Assembly (NCBI GenBank): GCA_944390195.1
Contig: CALXOZ010000021.1
Location: 1-33,978, forward strand
DNA from: an uncultured Alphaproteobacteria bacterium
Lineage (GTDB): Bacteria > Pseudomonadota > Alphaproteobacteria > CAAGCB01 > CAG-977
Reading direction: 5' to 3'
DNA: 33,978 nucleotides
Positions 17,890 to 26,488 of the stretch are shown here, one piece after another. How positions within the stretch are numbered: position 1 is the first letter of the stretch; every line of letters begins with the position of its first letter. The notes beneath the pieces are model-generated. The model made no database searches. It was given only the letters and a program-made list of their open reading frames with translations, and had not been told where the DNA came from. The position numbers were made by a program, and so were the translations under genes.

Positions 17890-20094
17890 TCAGACGATAT
17901 CATCAAGCAATTCAAGCATTTCCAATGATGTGGTCAAAGCTTTTGCCGCCGCACTGTAAGATCTTTGATAAATTAAGAGCATAGCTAATTCTTCGTCCAA
18001 ATCAACACCGCTGACTTCCTGTTCTTTTTGATAAAGTGTCGTGACCAGTTCGGTTTGATAATCCGTTTTGGAAACGGCATCGTTTAAATTTGTTGCCAAA
18101 GACGTAACAATGCAAGAGGCGTATCCGGACAAGGTGGTTGAAATTTTTGAAAGGTTGCCGGCAGGGTTGAAGTCGACAGTCGTTGTAAATATTTTTGCAA
18201 ATTCATTGGCGAGGGAGTTATCTGAATCGCTTAAAAAATATTGTCCTGTTTCAGGGCTGTATTGCACTTTTGCAGTGTTAAGCAAGGCGGGGGAATTTAA
18301 AATATCCGAACGGATGCTCAGTTGCGAGGCATATCCCGCATGAGACGGAGTTATCCCCAACCGGTTTAAAATGCTGGCGCCGGTAATGCCGTTGACGGTT
18401 GTTGACGCTTCGGTGATTTCCATTTGATTACCGTTTATATTTGTAAGTCGCAAACGGTACCCCGTTCCTTCTTTAATCAGATCCGCTTTAACGATTTGGT
18501 TTCCGGAGGCGTCCTTGAGTGTCTCATTGATTTTTTTAGCGATTGTTTGCAACGTATCGCCACCGGAAACAGAAATGGAGCCGAAATTCAGCCCGTGTTC
18601 CGCATCTGAAAAGAAAAGAGTTGTTTTTCCTTTTATTCCCATCAAGCTTCCTGATGTGATGATATCCGAATCATAAACGGATTCTGTCTTGGTGGAAACG
18701 ATCAGGTCGTTCAGTCCGAAAAAATTTGAAAATCCCGAATATGTTTGATCAGCGATGGAATCTCCGTTTGCATCAAAGCCGACGGATATACTGTTTTCTT
18801 CACTTCCTTTTAAAGAGGAGACTTCATCTTTGAAGGCAATGGAATAAGAGCTGTTGCCCAAATCAATTTCCAGATTTCCGTTCGTATTGACGGCAATCTT
18901 TGCCGTGTCCAGATGAGGACCGTTCGGATCGTTTTGCAACCAATCTTGGATTTTTTCGCACATTTCGCTGATTGTTCCGGACGAAAACCCCAACTCTCCG
19001 ACCAAGCTGGTAACGTAGGCTTGCGATCCGTCCGCGTTAAATAGAACAATTTTGACATCACCGTCGGATAAAGATATTTTTTGTCGGCTCGGGTCGATAA
19101 ATGTTCTTGTTCCGGTCATTTCGTATACGGTATCGGGATAGGTGATCCCTTTGTTGTGCGTCGAGTTTAAATCAAGTGTCAATCGGTAAGCCAATTCGTC
19201 AAGTTGCGCCTGCATATCGGGAAGCTCGATATCTCTCAAATTGATTAACCCGCTCATTTCTCCGGAAGAGATTTCTGCGGTGATGTCGAAGGCTCCGGCA
19301 TAAATCCCTGTAATCGATCCCGATGAATAGGATATTGACGCGCCGCTTGATGCGCTCGGTTCATGAGATATGACAACGCCGTCTTTATCCAGCAAAGGTT
19401 TGCCGCTTGCCGTTAAGATGACGGTTTCTCCCGAAGAACGTTCATAGCTTTGTATGTCCATGATTTCACATAAACGTGTGATTAAAAGATCTCTTTGATC
19501 TTTGTAATCGTCCGCTGATTGACCGGAGATTGCGTTTGTGCGCACGATGTCGTCGTTTAATTTGTCAAGTTGATTGAGAATATCCGTTGCTTCTTCGCAT
19601 AAAGCGGACAATTCCTGATCTATTTCAAAGCGCAAAGATTGAATTTGATCGCTTAAGTCGCGAATTTGTGTCAAAGCCGTATCCATTGACGTTACGGCGG
19701 TTGATTTGGCATTTAGTTTGTCAACATCAACGCCCAGACTTTCAAAAGCCGTTTGCATAGCCGTTATGCGACTGGCAATGGAATGTTCTGATGAAGGTTG
19801 TCCCATCTGCGCCTGTATGAGATCCAGATAATATGAGCGAATGTTGTATTTTTGTAAGGTGCCGGTTTCCGTACGCAATTGGGCAAGCATTTTCGTATCA
19901 ACTTGGCGTAAATCCGTATTGCTGATCGCCCCGCAAAGAATACCGTTTCCCGATACAAGTGTTTTTTGTGAATAAACTTTTCTTGTGTAACCTTCCGTAT
20001 TGACGTTTGATATATTTGAGGAAACGACGTCAATGGCTTTTTGCGACGTTTTTATACCGTTTAACGCACTGTTGATCGAACTGGAAAGAGACAT
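17890..20094 (-). CDS. flgK: Flagellar hook-associated protein FlgK
   Basis: First hook-filament junction protein (HAP1). The N-terminal 'rod' signature is typical: INSALNGIKTSQKAIDVVSS and NISNVNTEGYTRK. The C-terminal signature is also present: SGVDLDEELAMLLIYQRSYS followed by AAKALTTSLEMLELLDDIV. The 734-residue length is somewhat above the enterobacterial protein, with beta-rich central domains (about 330-600). It follows the FlgN-like chaperone gene by 17 bp and precedes flgL, the usual neighbours. A weak AAAGG serves as ribosome binding site. Confidence 0.95.
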   Translation of the reverse strand: MSLSSSINSALNGIKTSQKAIDVVSSNISNVNTEGYTRKVYSQKTLVSGNGILCGAISNTDLRQVDTKMLAQLRTETGTLQKYNIRSYYLDLIQAQMGQPSSEHSIASRITAMQTAFESLGVDVDKLNAKSTAVTSMDTALTQIRDLSDQIQSLRFEIDQELSALCEEATDILNQLDKLNDDIVRTNAISGQSADDYKDQRDLLITRLCEIMDIQSYERSSGETVILTASGKPLLDKDGVVISHEPSASSGASISYSSGSITGIYAGAFDITAEISSGEMSGLINLRDIELPDMQAQLDELAYRLTLDLNSTHNKGITYPDTVYEMTGTRTFIDPSRQKISLSDGDVKIVLFNADGSQAYVTSLVGELGFSSGTISEMCEKIQDWLQNDPNGPHLDTAKIAVNTNGNLEIDLGNSSYSIAFKDEVSSLKGSEENSISVGFDANGDSIADQTYSGFSNFFGLNDLIVSTKTESVYDSDIITSGSLMGIKGKTTLFFSDAEHGLNFGSISVSGGDTLQTIAKKINETLKDASGNQIVKADLIKEGTGYRLRLTNINGNQMEITEASTTVNGITGASILNRLGITPSHAGYASQLSIRSDILNSPALLNTAKVQYSPETGQYFLSDSDNSLANEFAKIFTTTVDFNPAGNLSKISTTLSGYASCIVTSLATNLNDAVSKTDYQTELVTTLYQKEQEVSGVDLDEELAMLLIYQRSYSAAAKALTTSLEMLELLDDIV

Positions 20095-20111
20095 GGCGCG
20101 ACCTTTAAAAG

Positions 20112-20552
20112 TTAAAGCACTTGGTTGAAAGAAATTGCCGCCGGATTACCGGTGTCGGTTTCGATGCTTCCTTTGCGTGTATACAAAGGCGCTCTGGCAT
20201 GCTTTTGTTCATTGACATCTTCGATAATCGCGTTTAACAGACGGGAAGTGGCTTCGATATTGATTTTCAACATCCGACCGTTTTCCTGTGTTAAATTTTC
20301 CAAAGTCGTTGCCGCTTTTTTTAAAACGCTTTTTTGCTTTTCGGGCAAAGTTTTTAAAATTTCCGGATTTTTTGAAAAATAGGAAAAAGATTCTTCATAA
20401 GCGGCGGACAGTTTTGCTTTTTGTTCTAACAGGTTTTTGCATTCGGATTGTTTTTGTTGTTTCAACAACCTGTTTTCCTGATTTAAAAGCGTGCATAGTT
20501 CGCTGACAATCGTTAATAATCGTTCAAGCTTTTTTTGCGGAAATTGTTCCAT
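20112..20552 (-). CDS. FlgN-like flagellar export chaperone
   Basis: A 146-residue helical protein, probably the FlgN-type chaperone that keeps FlgK and FlgL export-ready. The sequence is largely coiled coil (KKLERLLTIVSELCTLLNQE; LLEQKAKLSAAYEESFSYF), with the FlgN-like 'LTQENGRMLKINIEATSRLL' region near residues 90-110. It starts at 20552 after AAGGAG, one base beyond the stop of the rod-binding gene; a longer frame from 20573 would overlap that gene without a ribosome binding site. Assignment rests on size, helices and position just before flgK. Confidence 0.7.
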   Translation of the reverse strand: MEQFPQKKLERLLTIVSELCTLLNQENRLLKQQKQSECKNLLEQKAKLSAAYEESFSYFSKNPEILKTLPEKQKSVLKKAATTLENLTQENGRMLKINIEATSRLLNAIIEDVNEQKHARAPLYTRKGSIETDTGNPAAISFNQVL

Positions 20553-20553
20553 A

Positions 20554-20910
20554 TTAATCTCCTTGTGGCTCAATCGTTTTATTGTTGGCGGTCGTATCCG
20601 CCTCCTGTTGAATCAGGATCTGCGTCATAATCTGGTCTGTTAATCCGATACCGCCGGATCGAGCGGTCATTTTTCCGTATTCATCAATCAACATTGATCT
20701 GAATATTTTTTCAGCGTTTCCGCCTCCGAACGTTTCATTGACGGGAATGGTGTCATACATTTGTGCAAAAGTCTGAGAAATGAAAAAGGCTTCAAATTCC
20801 TCGACGGCTTGACGTAATTTTTTCAGATCGGCTTCTTTGTTAATTTCAGGAGCCGTTTTCATGACCGTATCAATCATCATCAAGTCTGTAGTTGGAAAAT
20901 GCGTATTCAT
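20554..20910 (-). CDS. flgJ: Rod-binding protein (FlgJ N-terminal domain only)
   Basis: Rod-assembly factor of 118 residues corresponding to the N-terminal half of enterobacterial FlgJ, without the muramidase half, as is common in alphaproteobacteria. The domain signature reads LRQAVEEFEAFFISQTFAQM and FGGGNAEKIFRSMLIDEYGK followed by GGIGLTDQIMTQIL. Its ATG overlaps the flgI stop (TAATG), so translation is probably coupled. The gene has been called cheL in Caulobacter relatives. Confidence 0.9.
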   Translation of the reverse strand: MNTHFPTTDLMMIDTVMKTAPEINKEADLKKLRQAVEEFEAFFISQTFAQMYDTIPVNETFGGGNAEKIFRSMLIDEYGKMTARSGGIGLTDQIMTQILIQQEADTTANNKTIEPQGD

Positions 20911-22031
20911 TACATCACCTCGATTTCCGCTTGAAGTGCTCCGGCGGCTTTGACAGCTTGCAAAATGCTGATCATATCCCGCGGGCCGACACCCAGAGCA
21001 TTCAATCCATCAACCAATTCCTGCAAGGATACTCCGCCTTTTAATATATTGAGCTTGTTGCCTTCTCCCTCATTGACTTGGATGTCCGTTCTGGGGACGG
21101 TAACGGTTGTCCCTGTCGTGGAAAACGGGGCGGGTTGAGAAACTTGCGGTGTTTCCGTAATCCGGATTGTCAAGTTCCCTTGCGCAATGGCGACGGGGTT
21201 GATGCGTACGTTTTCCCCGATGACAACAATCCCTGATTTTTCATCAATAACGACTTTGGCAATTTGATCCGGTTGTATGCGCAATTGTTCAATGTCTGTG
21301 AGCACTTGGATCAAGTTGTCGCGTCTTGTGCGTTCAAGATCCAGAACAACAGTTGCAGAATCGATCGTTTTCGCGGCGACAGATCCCAGATACGAATTAA
21401 TAGCGTCAGATATGCGGGAAGCGGTCGTAAAATCGGGATTGCGCAGAGTCAGTTTGATAGATTTTTGGTTGGCGAAATCGAATATGATTTCGCGTTCGAT
21501 GATGGCTCCGTTGGCGATTCTGCCGGATGTCGGAACGCCTTTAACAATGCTTTGAGCATCGCCTTGCACCGAAAATCCGCCGACGGCGACTTGACCTTGG
21601 GCGATGGCGTAGACTTCCCCGTCCGCTCCCAGCATCGGAGTTACCAATAATACTCCGCCTTGCAAGCTTTTTGCGTCCCCCAAGGCGCTGATGGTAACGT
21701 CGATCCTTGTCCCTTGGCGCGCGAAAGCGGGCAAACTACCTGTTACCATGACGGCAGCAACGTTTTTTGTCTTTATTTTCCCGTCACGCGTGTTAACCCC
21801 CAAACGTTCCAACATGCCGATCAAACTTTCTTCTGTAAATGCCATGGAAGAAATACTGTCTCCGGTCCCGTTCAATCCGACAACCAGACCGTACCCGATC
21901 AGATAGTTTTCACGCACACCTTCTATATCGGAAATGTCTTTGATGCGCGAACTGGCAAAAGTGGGAATGGAAAATGCAAAAATGAAAGCGGTCGTTATTA
22001 TTATTTCATACAATCGGTTGATAAATTTCAT
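20910..22031 (-). CDS. flgI: Flagellar P-ring protein FlgI
   Basis: Periplasmic P-ring subunit around the rod. A signal peptide (about 1-26, ending PTFA) precedes the family hallmark SRIKDISDIEGVRENYLIGYGLVVG (in two parts), then GLNGTGDS, MLERLGVNTRD, NVAAVMVTGSLPAFARQGTR and LQGGVLLVTPMLGADGEVYA. The C terminus has LVDGLNALGVGPRDMISILQ. At 373 residues it is full length. It is the first gene of the flgI-flgJ-flgN-flgK-flgL operon and has a sigma54 promoter 46 bp upstream. Confidence 0.98.
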   Translation of the reverse strand: MKFINRLYEIIITTAFIFAFSIPTFASSRIKDISDIEGVRENYLIGYGLVVGLNGTGDSISSMAFTEESLIGMLERLGVNTRDGKIKTKNVAAVMVTGSLPAFARQGTRIDVTISALGDAKSLQGGVLLVTPMLGADGEVYAIAQGQVAVGGFSVQGDAQSIVKGVPTSGRIANGAIIEREIIFDFANQKSIKLTLRNPDFTTASRISDAINSYLGSVAAKTIDSATVVLDLERTRRDNLIQVLTDIEQLRIQPDQIAKVVIDEKSGIVVIGENVRINPVAIAQGNLTIRITETPQVSQPAPFSTTGTTVTVPRTDIQVNEGEGNKLNILKGGVSLQELVDGLNALGVGPRDMISILQAVKAAGALQAEIEVM

Positions 22032-22076
22032 TTAAGCCCCCATTTCATTTCCACGCCATAAGGTTTGAATTTATTG

Positions 22077-22093
22077 AAGCAAAAACCGTGCCA
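22077..22093 (-). promoter_or_regulatory. Sigma54 (RpoN) promoter of the flgI operon
   Basis: On the minus strand TGGCACGGTTTTTGCTT matches the -24/-12 consensus TGGCAC-N5-TTGC[AT] with correct GG-to-GC spacing. The predicted start lies about 35 bp before the flgI ATG. Class III flagellar genes of Caulobacter use sigma54 with the activator FlbD and the co-regulator FliX, and fliX lies directly across this promoter region. Confidence 0.88.
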
Positions 22094-22144
22094 TTTTTTT
22101 TGTTAAAGAAATCCTATCTTTTTTAAGGCAATAAAAGGCTGTGG

Positions 22145-22159
22145 CGGTAAATTTTGCCG
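22145..22159. promoter_or_regulatory. Possible FlbD-type (ftr-like) enhancer site
   Basis: CGGTAAATTTTGCCG is an imperfect inverted repeat with seven-base arms and one mismatch; read on the minus strand it is CGGCAAAATTTACCG. It sits about 80-90 bp upstream of the predicted sigma54 start, the usual distance for ftr elements bound by FlbD in Caulobacter. The match to the known site is by memory and only partial. Confidence 0.4.
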
Positions 22160-22162
22160 ATT

Positions 22163-22191
22163 TTGAAACGAGTGAAAATCATGTATATTAA
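22163..22191 (+). promoter_or_regulatory. Candidate fliX promoter
   Basis: TTGAAA (22163-22168), a 17-bp spacer and TATTAA (22186-22191), with the fliX ribosome binding site GAAAGGAG shortly after. No TTAA-N7-TTAA CtrA box was found nearby. Confidence 0.4.
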
Positions 22192-22218
22192 AAGCAAAGA
22201 TGTGAAAGGAGACATTTG

Positions 22219-22656
22219 ATGTCGATAAAAGTCGGAACAGCACAGACTGCAAAGTCTGTCGACCGTACCCGTAAAAGCGGGACAACGGCGGCGGGTGAAA
22301 GCGGTTTTTCCTCTTTTTTGCAAGAACCGGAAGACGCCGTATCGCCTTATGTCAGTGCTTCCAACGCCGTTTCCGGCATTCAAGCATTGTTGGCGACCCA
22401 GTCGGTCGAAGACGCAACGCAATGTTCATATAAAAAGCGTCGGGCGGCGGAACGGGGCAATCATATTCTAGATAAATTGGAAGAATTGCGCGCCGCTCTT
22501 TTATCAGGCATGATCCCTAAGGCAAAATTGATCGAACTGGCTCGAGTTTTGCGGGAAAAACGCGAAACCGGATTGGATGACGAACTGAACCGGATCTTGG
22601 ACGAGATTGAGCTCAGAGCCGAAGTTGAACTGGCAAAACTTGCAGACAGCGTTTGA
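22219..22656 (+). CDS. fliX: Flagellar assembly regulator FliX
   Basis: Alphaproteobacterial regulator that couples flagellar assembly to sigma54/FlbD-dependent transcription. The 145 residues have the typical features: a polar N terminus, FSSFLQ near residue 30, SNAVSGIQALLATQ, RGNHILDKLEELRAALLSG, and a C-terminal helix ILDEIELRAEVELAKL. The ATG at 22219 follows AAAGGAG; a TTG one codon earlier is less likely. Divergent from flgI, whose operon it is expected to regulate. dksA follows after 59 bp. Confidence 0.92.
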   Translation: MSIKVGTAQTAKSVDRTRKSGTTAAGESGFSSFLQEPEDAVSPYVSASNAVSGIQALLATQSVEDATQCSYKKRRAAERGNHILDKLEELRAALLSGMIPKAKLIELARVLREKRETGLDDELNRILDEIELRAEVELAKLADSV

Positions 22657-22715
22657 TTTTTGTCGATTTTTGATGTAAAACTAACTTTAGTTGACTGAAA
22701 CAGTGGGGATTTCAC

Positions 22716-23132
22716 ATGGGAATAAATTTACCGAAGGATTACAGACCTTCTGCTGATGAACCGTTTATGAACGATATGCAGAAAGAATATTTCCGTCAAA
22801 AATTGTTGGCTTGGCGTGCCGAACTTTTACGCGATTCCGAAGAAACTTTGGACAGCTTGAAAGAAGGCGGAATGACTGTTCCCGATATTTCAGACCGTGC
22901 TTCTGCCGAAGCGGACAAAGCATTGGAATTGCGCACGCGTGACAGAATGCGTAAAGTCATTTCAAAAATAGATATTGCTTTGGCGAAAATAGATGACGGA
23001 ACTTACGGATATTGCGAAGAAACCGGAGAACCGATCGGACTGGAACGTTTGATTGCCCGTCCTATTGCGACGTTGTCCATCGAAGCGCAAGAACGTCATG
23101 AACGTATGGAAAAAACATACAGCGACGATTAA
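22716..23132 (+). CDS. dksA: DksA-type RNA polymerase-binding transcription factor
   Basis: Secondary-channel RNA polymerase factor that acts with ppGpp. The coiled coil carries the functional tip (DISDRASAEADKALELRTRD, residues about 57-76). The globular part keeps YGYCEETGEPIGLERLIARP but only one of the four zinc cysteines, the CxxC partners being replaced by T and non-cysteine residues. That form is familiar from alphaproteobacteria. The 138-residue length is normal. GGGGAT precedes the ATG. A strong terminator follows. Confidence 0.95.
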   Translation: MGINLPKDYRPSADEPFMNDMQKEYFRQKLLAWRAELLRDSEETLDSLKEGGMTVPDISDRASAEADKALELRTRDRMRKVISKIDIALAKIDDGTYGYCEETGEPIGLERLIARPIATLSIEAQERHERMEKTYSDD

Positions 23133-23158
23133 TTTTTCCTTTTCCAGCCTTTCAGGCG

Positions 23159-23185
23159 GGCGGATCAGGGGATCCGCCTTTTTTT
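23159..23185 (+). terminator. dksA terminator
   Basis: GGCGGATC and GATCCGCC form a perfect 8-bp stem with a 4-nt loop followed by seven U, 26 bp past the dksA stop. Confidence 0.95.
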
Positions 23186-23203
23186 CAATGACCGGAGGAT
23201 CTT

Positions 23204-23785
23204 TTGAATAACATCATTCTTGCTTCAGCTTCGCCGCGGCGCTTGACTTTGTTGAAACAGATCGGCATTTTTGTCGATAAAGTTTGTCCTGCGGATATTG
23301 ATGAAACGCCATTGTTAAATGAAGAACCTCAAAAATATGCCGTCCGTATGGCGGAAATGAAAGCGCAAAAGGTCGCTCCGCTTTATCCGGAATGTTTTGT
23401 CTTGGCTGCGGATACGGTCGTGGCGTGCGGCAGACGCATTTTACCAAAAGCTCAAACATATGAACAGGCGGCGTATTGTTTGAATCTGTTGTCAGGCAGA
23501 CGTCATTCGGTTTACGGAGGAATATGTCTGATCACGCCGTCCGGAGATAAAAAGATTAAATCGGTGAAAACGGTTGTCGCTTTTTCCCGTTTGCACGATA
23601 CCGAAAAAAAAGCGTATCTGGATGGAACAGATTGGCAGGGAAAAGCCGGCGGCTATGCCATACAGGGAAAAGCCGCTTTGTTTGTGCGAAAAATTATCGG
23701 TTCTTATTCAAATGTCGTCGGGTTGGGATTGTATGAAACCGCTGCTTTGTTGAAAAGTTGCGGTATTTTGGGATCCGCTTCTTGA
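23204..23785 (+). CDS. maf: Maf-type nucleoside triphosphate pyrophosphatase
   Basis: House-cleaning pyrophosphatase acting on (modified) nucleotides. Motifs in order: LASASPRRLTLLKQIG (residues 6-21), EEPQKYAVRMAEMKA, VLAADTVVAC, LNLLSGRRHSVYGG, GGYAIQGKAALFVRKIIGSY and SNVVGLGLYE. The start is a TTG at 23204, five bases after GGAGG; the next ATG in frame would remove the essential N-terminal motif. It is the first gene of maf-rng-yacG; its stop overlaps the rng start (TGATG). Confidence 0.94.
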   Translation: MNNIILASASPRRLTLLKQIGIFVDKVCPADIDETPLLNEEPQKYAVRMAEMKAQKVAPLYPECFVLAADTVVACGRRILPKAQTYEQAAYCLNLLSGRRHSVYGGICLITPSGDKKIKSVKTVVAFSRLHDTEKKAYLDGTDWQGKAGGYAIQGKAALFVRKIIGSYSNVVGLGLYETAALLKSCGILGSAS

Positions 23786-25047
23786 TGCGTTTGGTTCACA
23801 GTTGTTCACCGTTTGAAGAAGTTTGTATCCTGTTTGATCAAGACAACCGACCGGCAGAAGTGTTTTTCTGGCATGAAAACGACTTGTCTGCTGATTGTAT
23901 TTGTTGTGCCCGCGCTTTAAAATCAATCAAGTCCGGTTGGTTTTTAGACCTTTCAGACGGACGGACGGCATATTTGAACACTCCAAAGCGTTATTTTAAA
24001 TCTGACGGAACGGTGTCAGACCGACCGCTTGGTCAAGGGGATAAGATCCTTGTTCAGATCAAACGCCCGAAAACGCAGGAAAAAGAAGCGGAAGCCTGTA
24101 CGAAAATTTCTTTGGCGGATAATGCTGTCGTTTTTTTTCCGCAAGAAAATCAGTTGTCTTTTTCAAAAAAGTTGCCCCCCGATTCAATCGTCAGATTGCG
24201 CGAGCAATTTCATGGAGAAAGCGTCCTGTTCAGAACGGCTGCCCAAACAGAAAGCTTGGAAAGTCTTCGTATTAAGATAACAGATTTAAAAAAGACTTGG
24301 CATGAGATTTTAAAACAGAGTACGAAAACGGGAATATTATATCGCCCTTTGAAAGATATATTCCGATTGACAGCGTTATATAAAGAAAATTTGTCTGAAA
24401 TTGTAACGGATGACCCTGATACGTCAACCTGTTTAAAGGCAATGTTTCCGAATGTTGTTTTCCGACTGAACGGTGTGTGGGAAACTGAAAACATTCCCGA
24501 AGCTTTGGATGAAGCTTTGAAGGTGAAAACGATACTTCCTTCGGGCGGTTTTTTGATAACGGAACAAACAGCCGCTTGTGTCTGTTTCGATGTGAATGCG
24601 GGGACGGGAACGGCTGTTGATGCCAATAACGAAGCGTGTGTTGAAATTTTACGCCAGATTCGTCTTAAAGGGCTCGGGGGGCAGATGATTGTTGATTTCG
24701 CGGGGAACAAAGAAAAAAAATTTTTATTAAAAATGATGGATCGGTTAAATTCTCCGGCTGTTTTTGTTAAGGGGTTTTCTTCTTTGGGATTGGTTGAACT
24801 GGTTGTTGAAAAAAGGAAAAGTTCTCTTTTTGATGTTTTTGACGAAAGTCGAAAACATTACAGAACGGCTGCGGATCTGATCCGGAAATTATGGTTCGCT
24901 TCCAGTAGGGGGGCATTGTCTGTTTATGCTCCGTTGCCTGTTTTAAATTATATCAGACCCTACTTAAGCCGGCTTGAAGAACGTTTGAAAATTGATGTAA
25001 ACTTGTATGCAAGTGAATATATAAGATTGGAAGGATTGAAAGAATGA
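23785..25047 (+). CDS. rng: Ribonuclease E/G family endoribonuclease
   Basis: RNase G/E-type endonuclease of 420 residues. Its catalytic region reads [25 protein letters not shown], then [15 protein letters not shown], retaining the two aspartates that bind the catalytic metal (FDVN and VDF). The S1-like N terminus is present in reduced form. The RNase E zinc-link cysteines and the long C-terminal scaffold are absent, so it is a compact enzyme, and some parts diverge strongly from E. coli Rng. The ATG overlaps the maf stop and the gene end overlaps yacG by four bases, indicating translational coupling. Confidence 0.88.
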   Translation: MRLVHSCSPFEEVCILFDQDNRPAEVFFWHENDLSADCICCARALKSIKSGWFLDLSDGRTAYLNTPKRYFKSDGTVSDRPLGQGDKILVQIKRPKTQEKEAEACTKISLADNAVVFFPQENQLSFSKKLPPDSIVRLREQFHGESVLFRTAAQTESLESLRIKITDLKKTWHEILKQSTKTGILYRPLKDIFRLTALYKENLSEIVTDDPDTSTCLKAMFPNVVFRLNGVWETENIPEALDEALKVKTILPSGGFLITEQTAACVCFDVNAGTGTAVDANNEACVEILRQIRLKGLGGQMIVDFAGNKEKKFLLKMMDRLNSPAVFVKGFSSLGLVELVVEKRKSSLFDVFDESRKHYRTAADLIRKLWFASSRGALSVYAPLPVLNYIRPYLSRLEERLKIDVNLYASEYIRLEGLKE

Positions 25048-25244
25048 AGGTTCCCAGTGTTTTTGATCGCCCGACTGATTTGCCGGAAGTGGAAATAAAG
25101 TGCCCGATTTGTGGAAAACCGTCAGTGTTCATGTATAAACCGTTTTGTTCAAAACGGTGTGCTGATATTGATCTGGGGCGCTGGATGAATGGCGTTTACA
25201 GTATACCGTCGGAAGAAGAAGAGGAAATTGAAGAAAAAAAATAA
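25044..25244 (+). CDS. yacG: YacG zinc-finger protein (DNA gyrase inhibitor family)
   Basis: A 66-residue zinc-binding protein whose E. coli relative binds GyrB and inhibits gyrase. The zinc ligands are CPICGK (residues 20-25) and [17 protein letters not shown], giving the typical CxxC...CxxxC set. The C terminus is highly acidic ([10 protein letters not shown]). It overlaps rng by ATGA, and the order maf-rng-yacG is common in alphaproteobacteria. Confidence 0.95.
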   Translation: MKVPSVFDRPTDLPEVEIKCPICGKPSVFMYKPFCSKRCADIDLGRWMNGVYSIPSEEEEEIEEKK

Positions 25245-25297
25245 AAAAGAGTCTAGACAGATGCTTTTAAATCGAGTATAACCTTTTCTTGTAAGGC

Positions 25298-25373
25298 GCC
25301 TGGGTAGCTCAGTCGGTAGAGCAGGGGACTGAAAATCCCCGTGTCGGCGGTTCGATTCCGTCCCCAGGCACCA
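25298..25373 (+). tRNA. tRNA-Phe (anticodon GAA)
   Basis: A 76-nt cloverleaf: acceptor GCCTGGG pairing with CCCAGGC, D-arm GCTCAGTCGGTAGAGC, anticodon loop CTGAAAA giving GAA, T-arm GGCGGTTCGATTCCGTC and encoded CCA. It is followed by its own terminator. Confidence 0.96.
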
Positions 25374-25382
25374 TTTTTAAAT

Positions 25383-25405
25383 GCACCCTTCTGGGTGCTT
25401 TTTTT
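25383..25405 (+). terminator. tRNA-Phe terminator
   Basis: GCACCC and GGGTGC form a 6-bp stem with a TTCT loop and seven U, nine bases after the tRNA. Confidence 0.92.
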
Positions 25406-25537
25406 ATGTGTAATCCCAACTGTTTTATAAAAGCCGTTTTTTCAGAGATAACTTTGAATGACGATTGAACTGTGGATTTTGAAAATGATGATTTTTTTAA
25501 AACGAAAATAATAAGGGGCTGCAAAAAGGATTGAAAG

Positions 25538-26239
25538 ATGACTATTTTACAGGATAAGGATTATTTGGCGGAAAATATGATGGGTCCCAATTCAGTCGTT
25601 ATAATGGAAGAACTATTGTCTGATATTTCTTTACCAATTGACGGGAATATTCTGGATTTAGGGTGTGGTAGAGGTCTTACTTCGATCGCTTTAGCCCAAC
25701 GGACAAAAGCTCAAATTTATGCATTGGATTTGTGGATTGATGCGGATGAAAATCGAAAAAGATTTAAAAAACTTCATTTGGATGGAAAAATAACCTGTGT
25801 GAACGCAGATATATTGGATAAACCTTTTATCCCCAAATTCTTTGAAACAATCATCAGCATTGACAGTTATCATTACTTCGGGAACAAAGAAAATATTTTA
25901 GATGAGTATATTGCGCCATTAGTAAAAAAAGACGGATTGATTCTGATGGCCTTCCCGGGATTGAAAAAAGACATACATGATAATATTCCTGAAACTTTGT
26001 TGGACTATTGGAGCAAGGAAGATTTTGAATGTTTTCATGAAATTGAATGGTGGAAAAATCTTTTTCTGAAATCGGAAAATACGACATTGCTCAACATTCA
26101 GCAAATGAATTGCTTTGATATGGCATGGAATGATTGGTTGGCATCTGATAATCCCTTTGCTGTCGAAGACAAAAAAGCAATGCAGTGCGGGGGAAGGGAT
26201 ATTATGAATTTGATTTCTGTAATTCTAAAAAAGAAATGA
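25538..26239 (+). CDS. Class I SAM-dependent methyltransferase
   Basis: A 233-residue Rossmann-fold methyltransferase. Motif I is ILDLGCGRGLTSIAL (residues about 38-52), an acidic residue (ALDLWID) follows at the end of strand 2, then ITCVNADILD, and motif IV-like ISIDSYHYFG. The substrate is not evident. It is a single gene directly beyond tRNA-Phe. Its lower GC and its style resemble methyltransferases common in Firmicutes, so lateral transfer is possible; this is an impression, not a test. No strong ribosome binding site is visible (AAGGATTGAAAG precedes the ATG). Confidence 0.85.
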   Translation: MTILQDKDYLAENMMGPNSVVIMEELLSDISLPIDGNILDLGCGRGLTSIALAQRTKAQIYALDLWIDADENRKRFKKLHLDGKITCVNADILDKPFIPKFFETIISIDSYHYFGNKENILDEYIAPLVKKDGLILMAFPGLKKDIHDNIPETLLDYWSKEDFECFHEIEWWKNLFLKSENTTLLNIQQMNCFDMAWNDWLASDNPFAVEDKKAMQCGGRDIMNLISVILKKK

Positions 26240-26343
26240 ATTTATATCATATTCAATATCGTTTTTTATATTTAGAAAATCTGTCTTCGAATAATCTTCT
26301 ATATCATTTTTTCGATTTTTTTCACTGTAATAATTATTTACTG

Positions 26344-26359
26344 CTTCACTTTTGTGAAG
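26344..26359. terminator. Weak hairpin between convergent genes
   Basis: CTTCAC and GTGAAG with a TTTT loop lie between the methyltransferase and the convergent DHH genes. The tail is only TTT on the plus strand. Confidence 0.3.
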
Positions 26360-26488
26360 TTTCCTACGTTCTTTCAAAAATCGAGAGGCAAAAGATTTTC
26401 TGATTTGCTTAATAACAAAAGAACGGAAAAAGTTGCTTTAAAACGATGATAAAAATATTTGTTCTTATAAAATCGCTTTGCTTGCATC

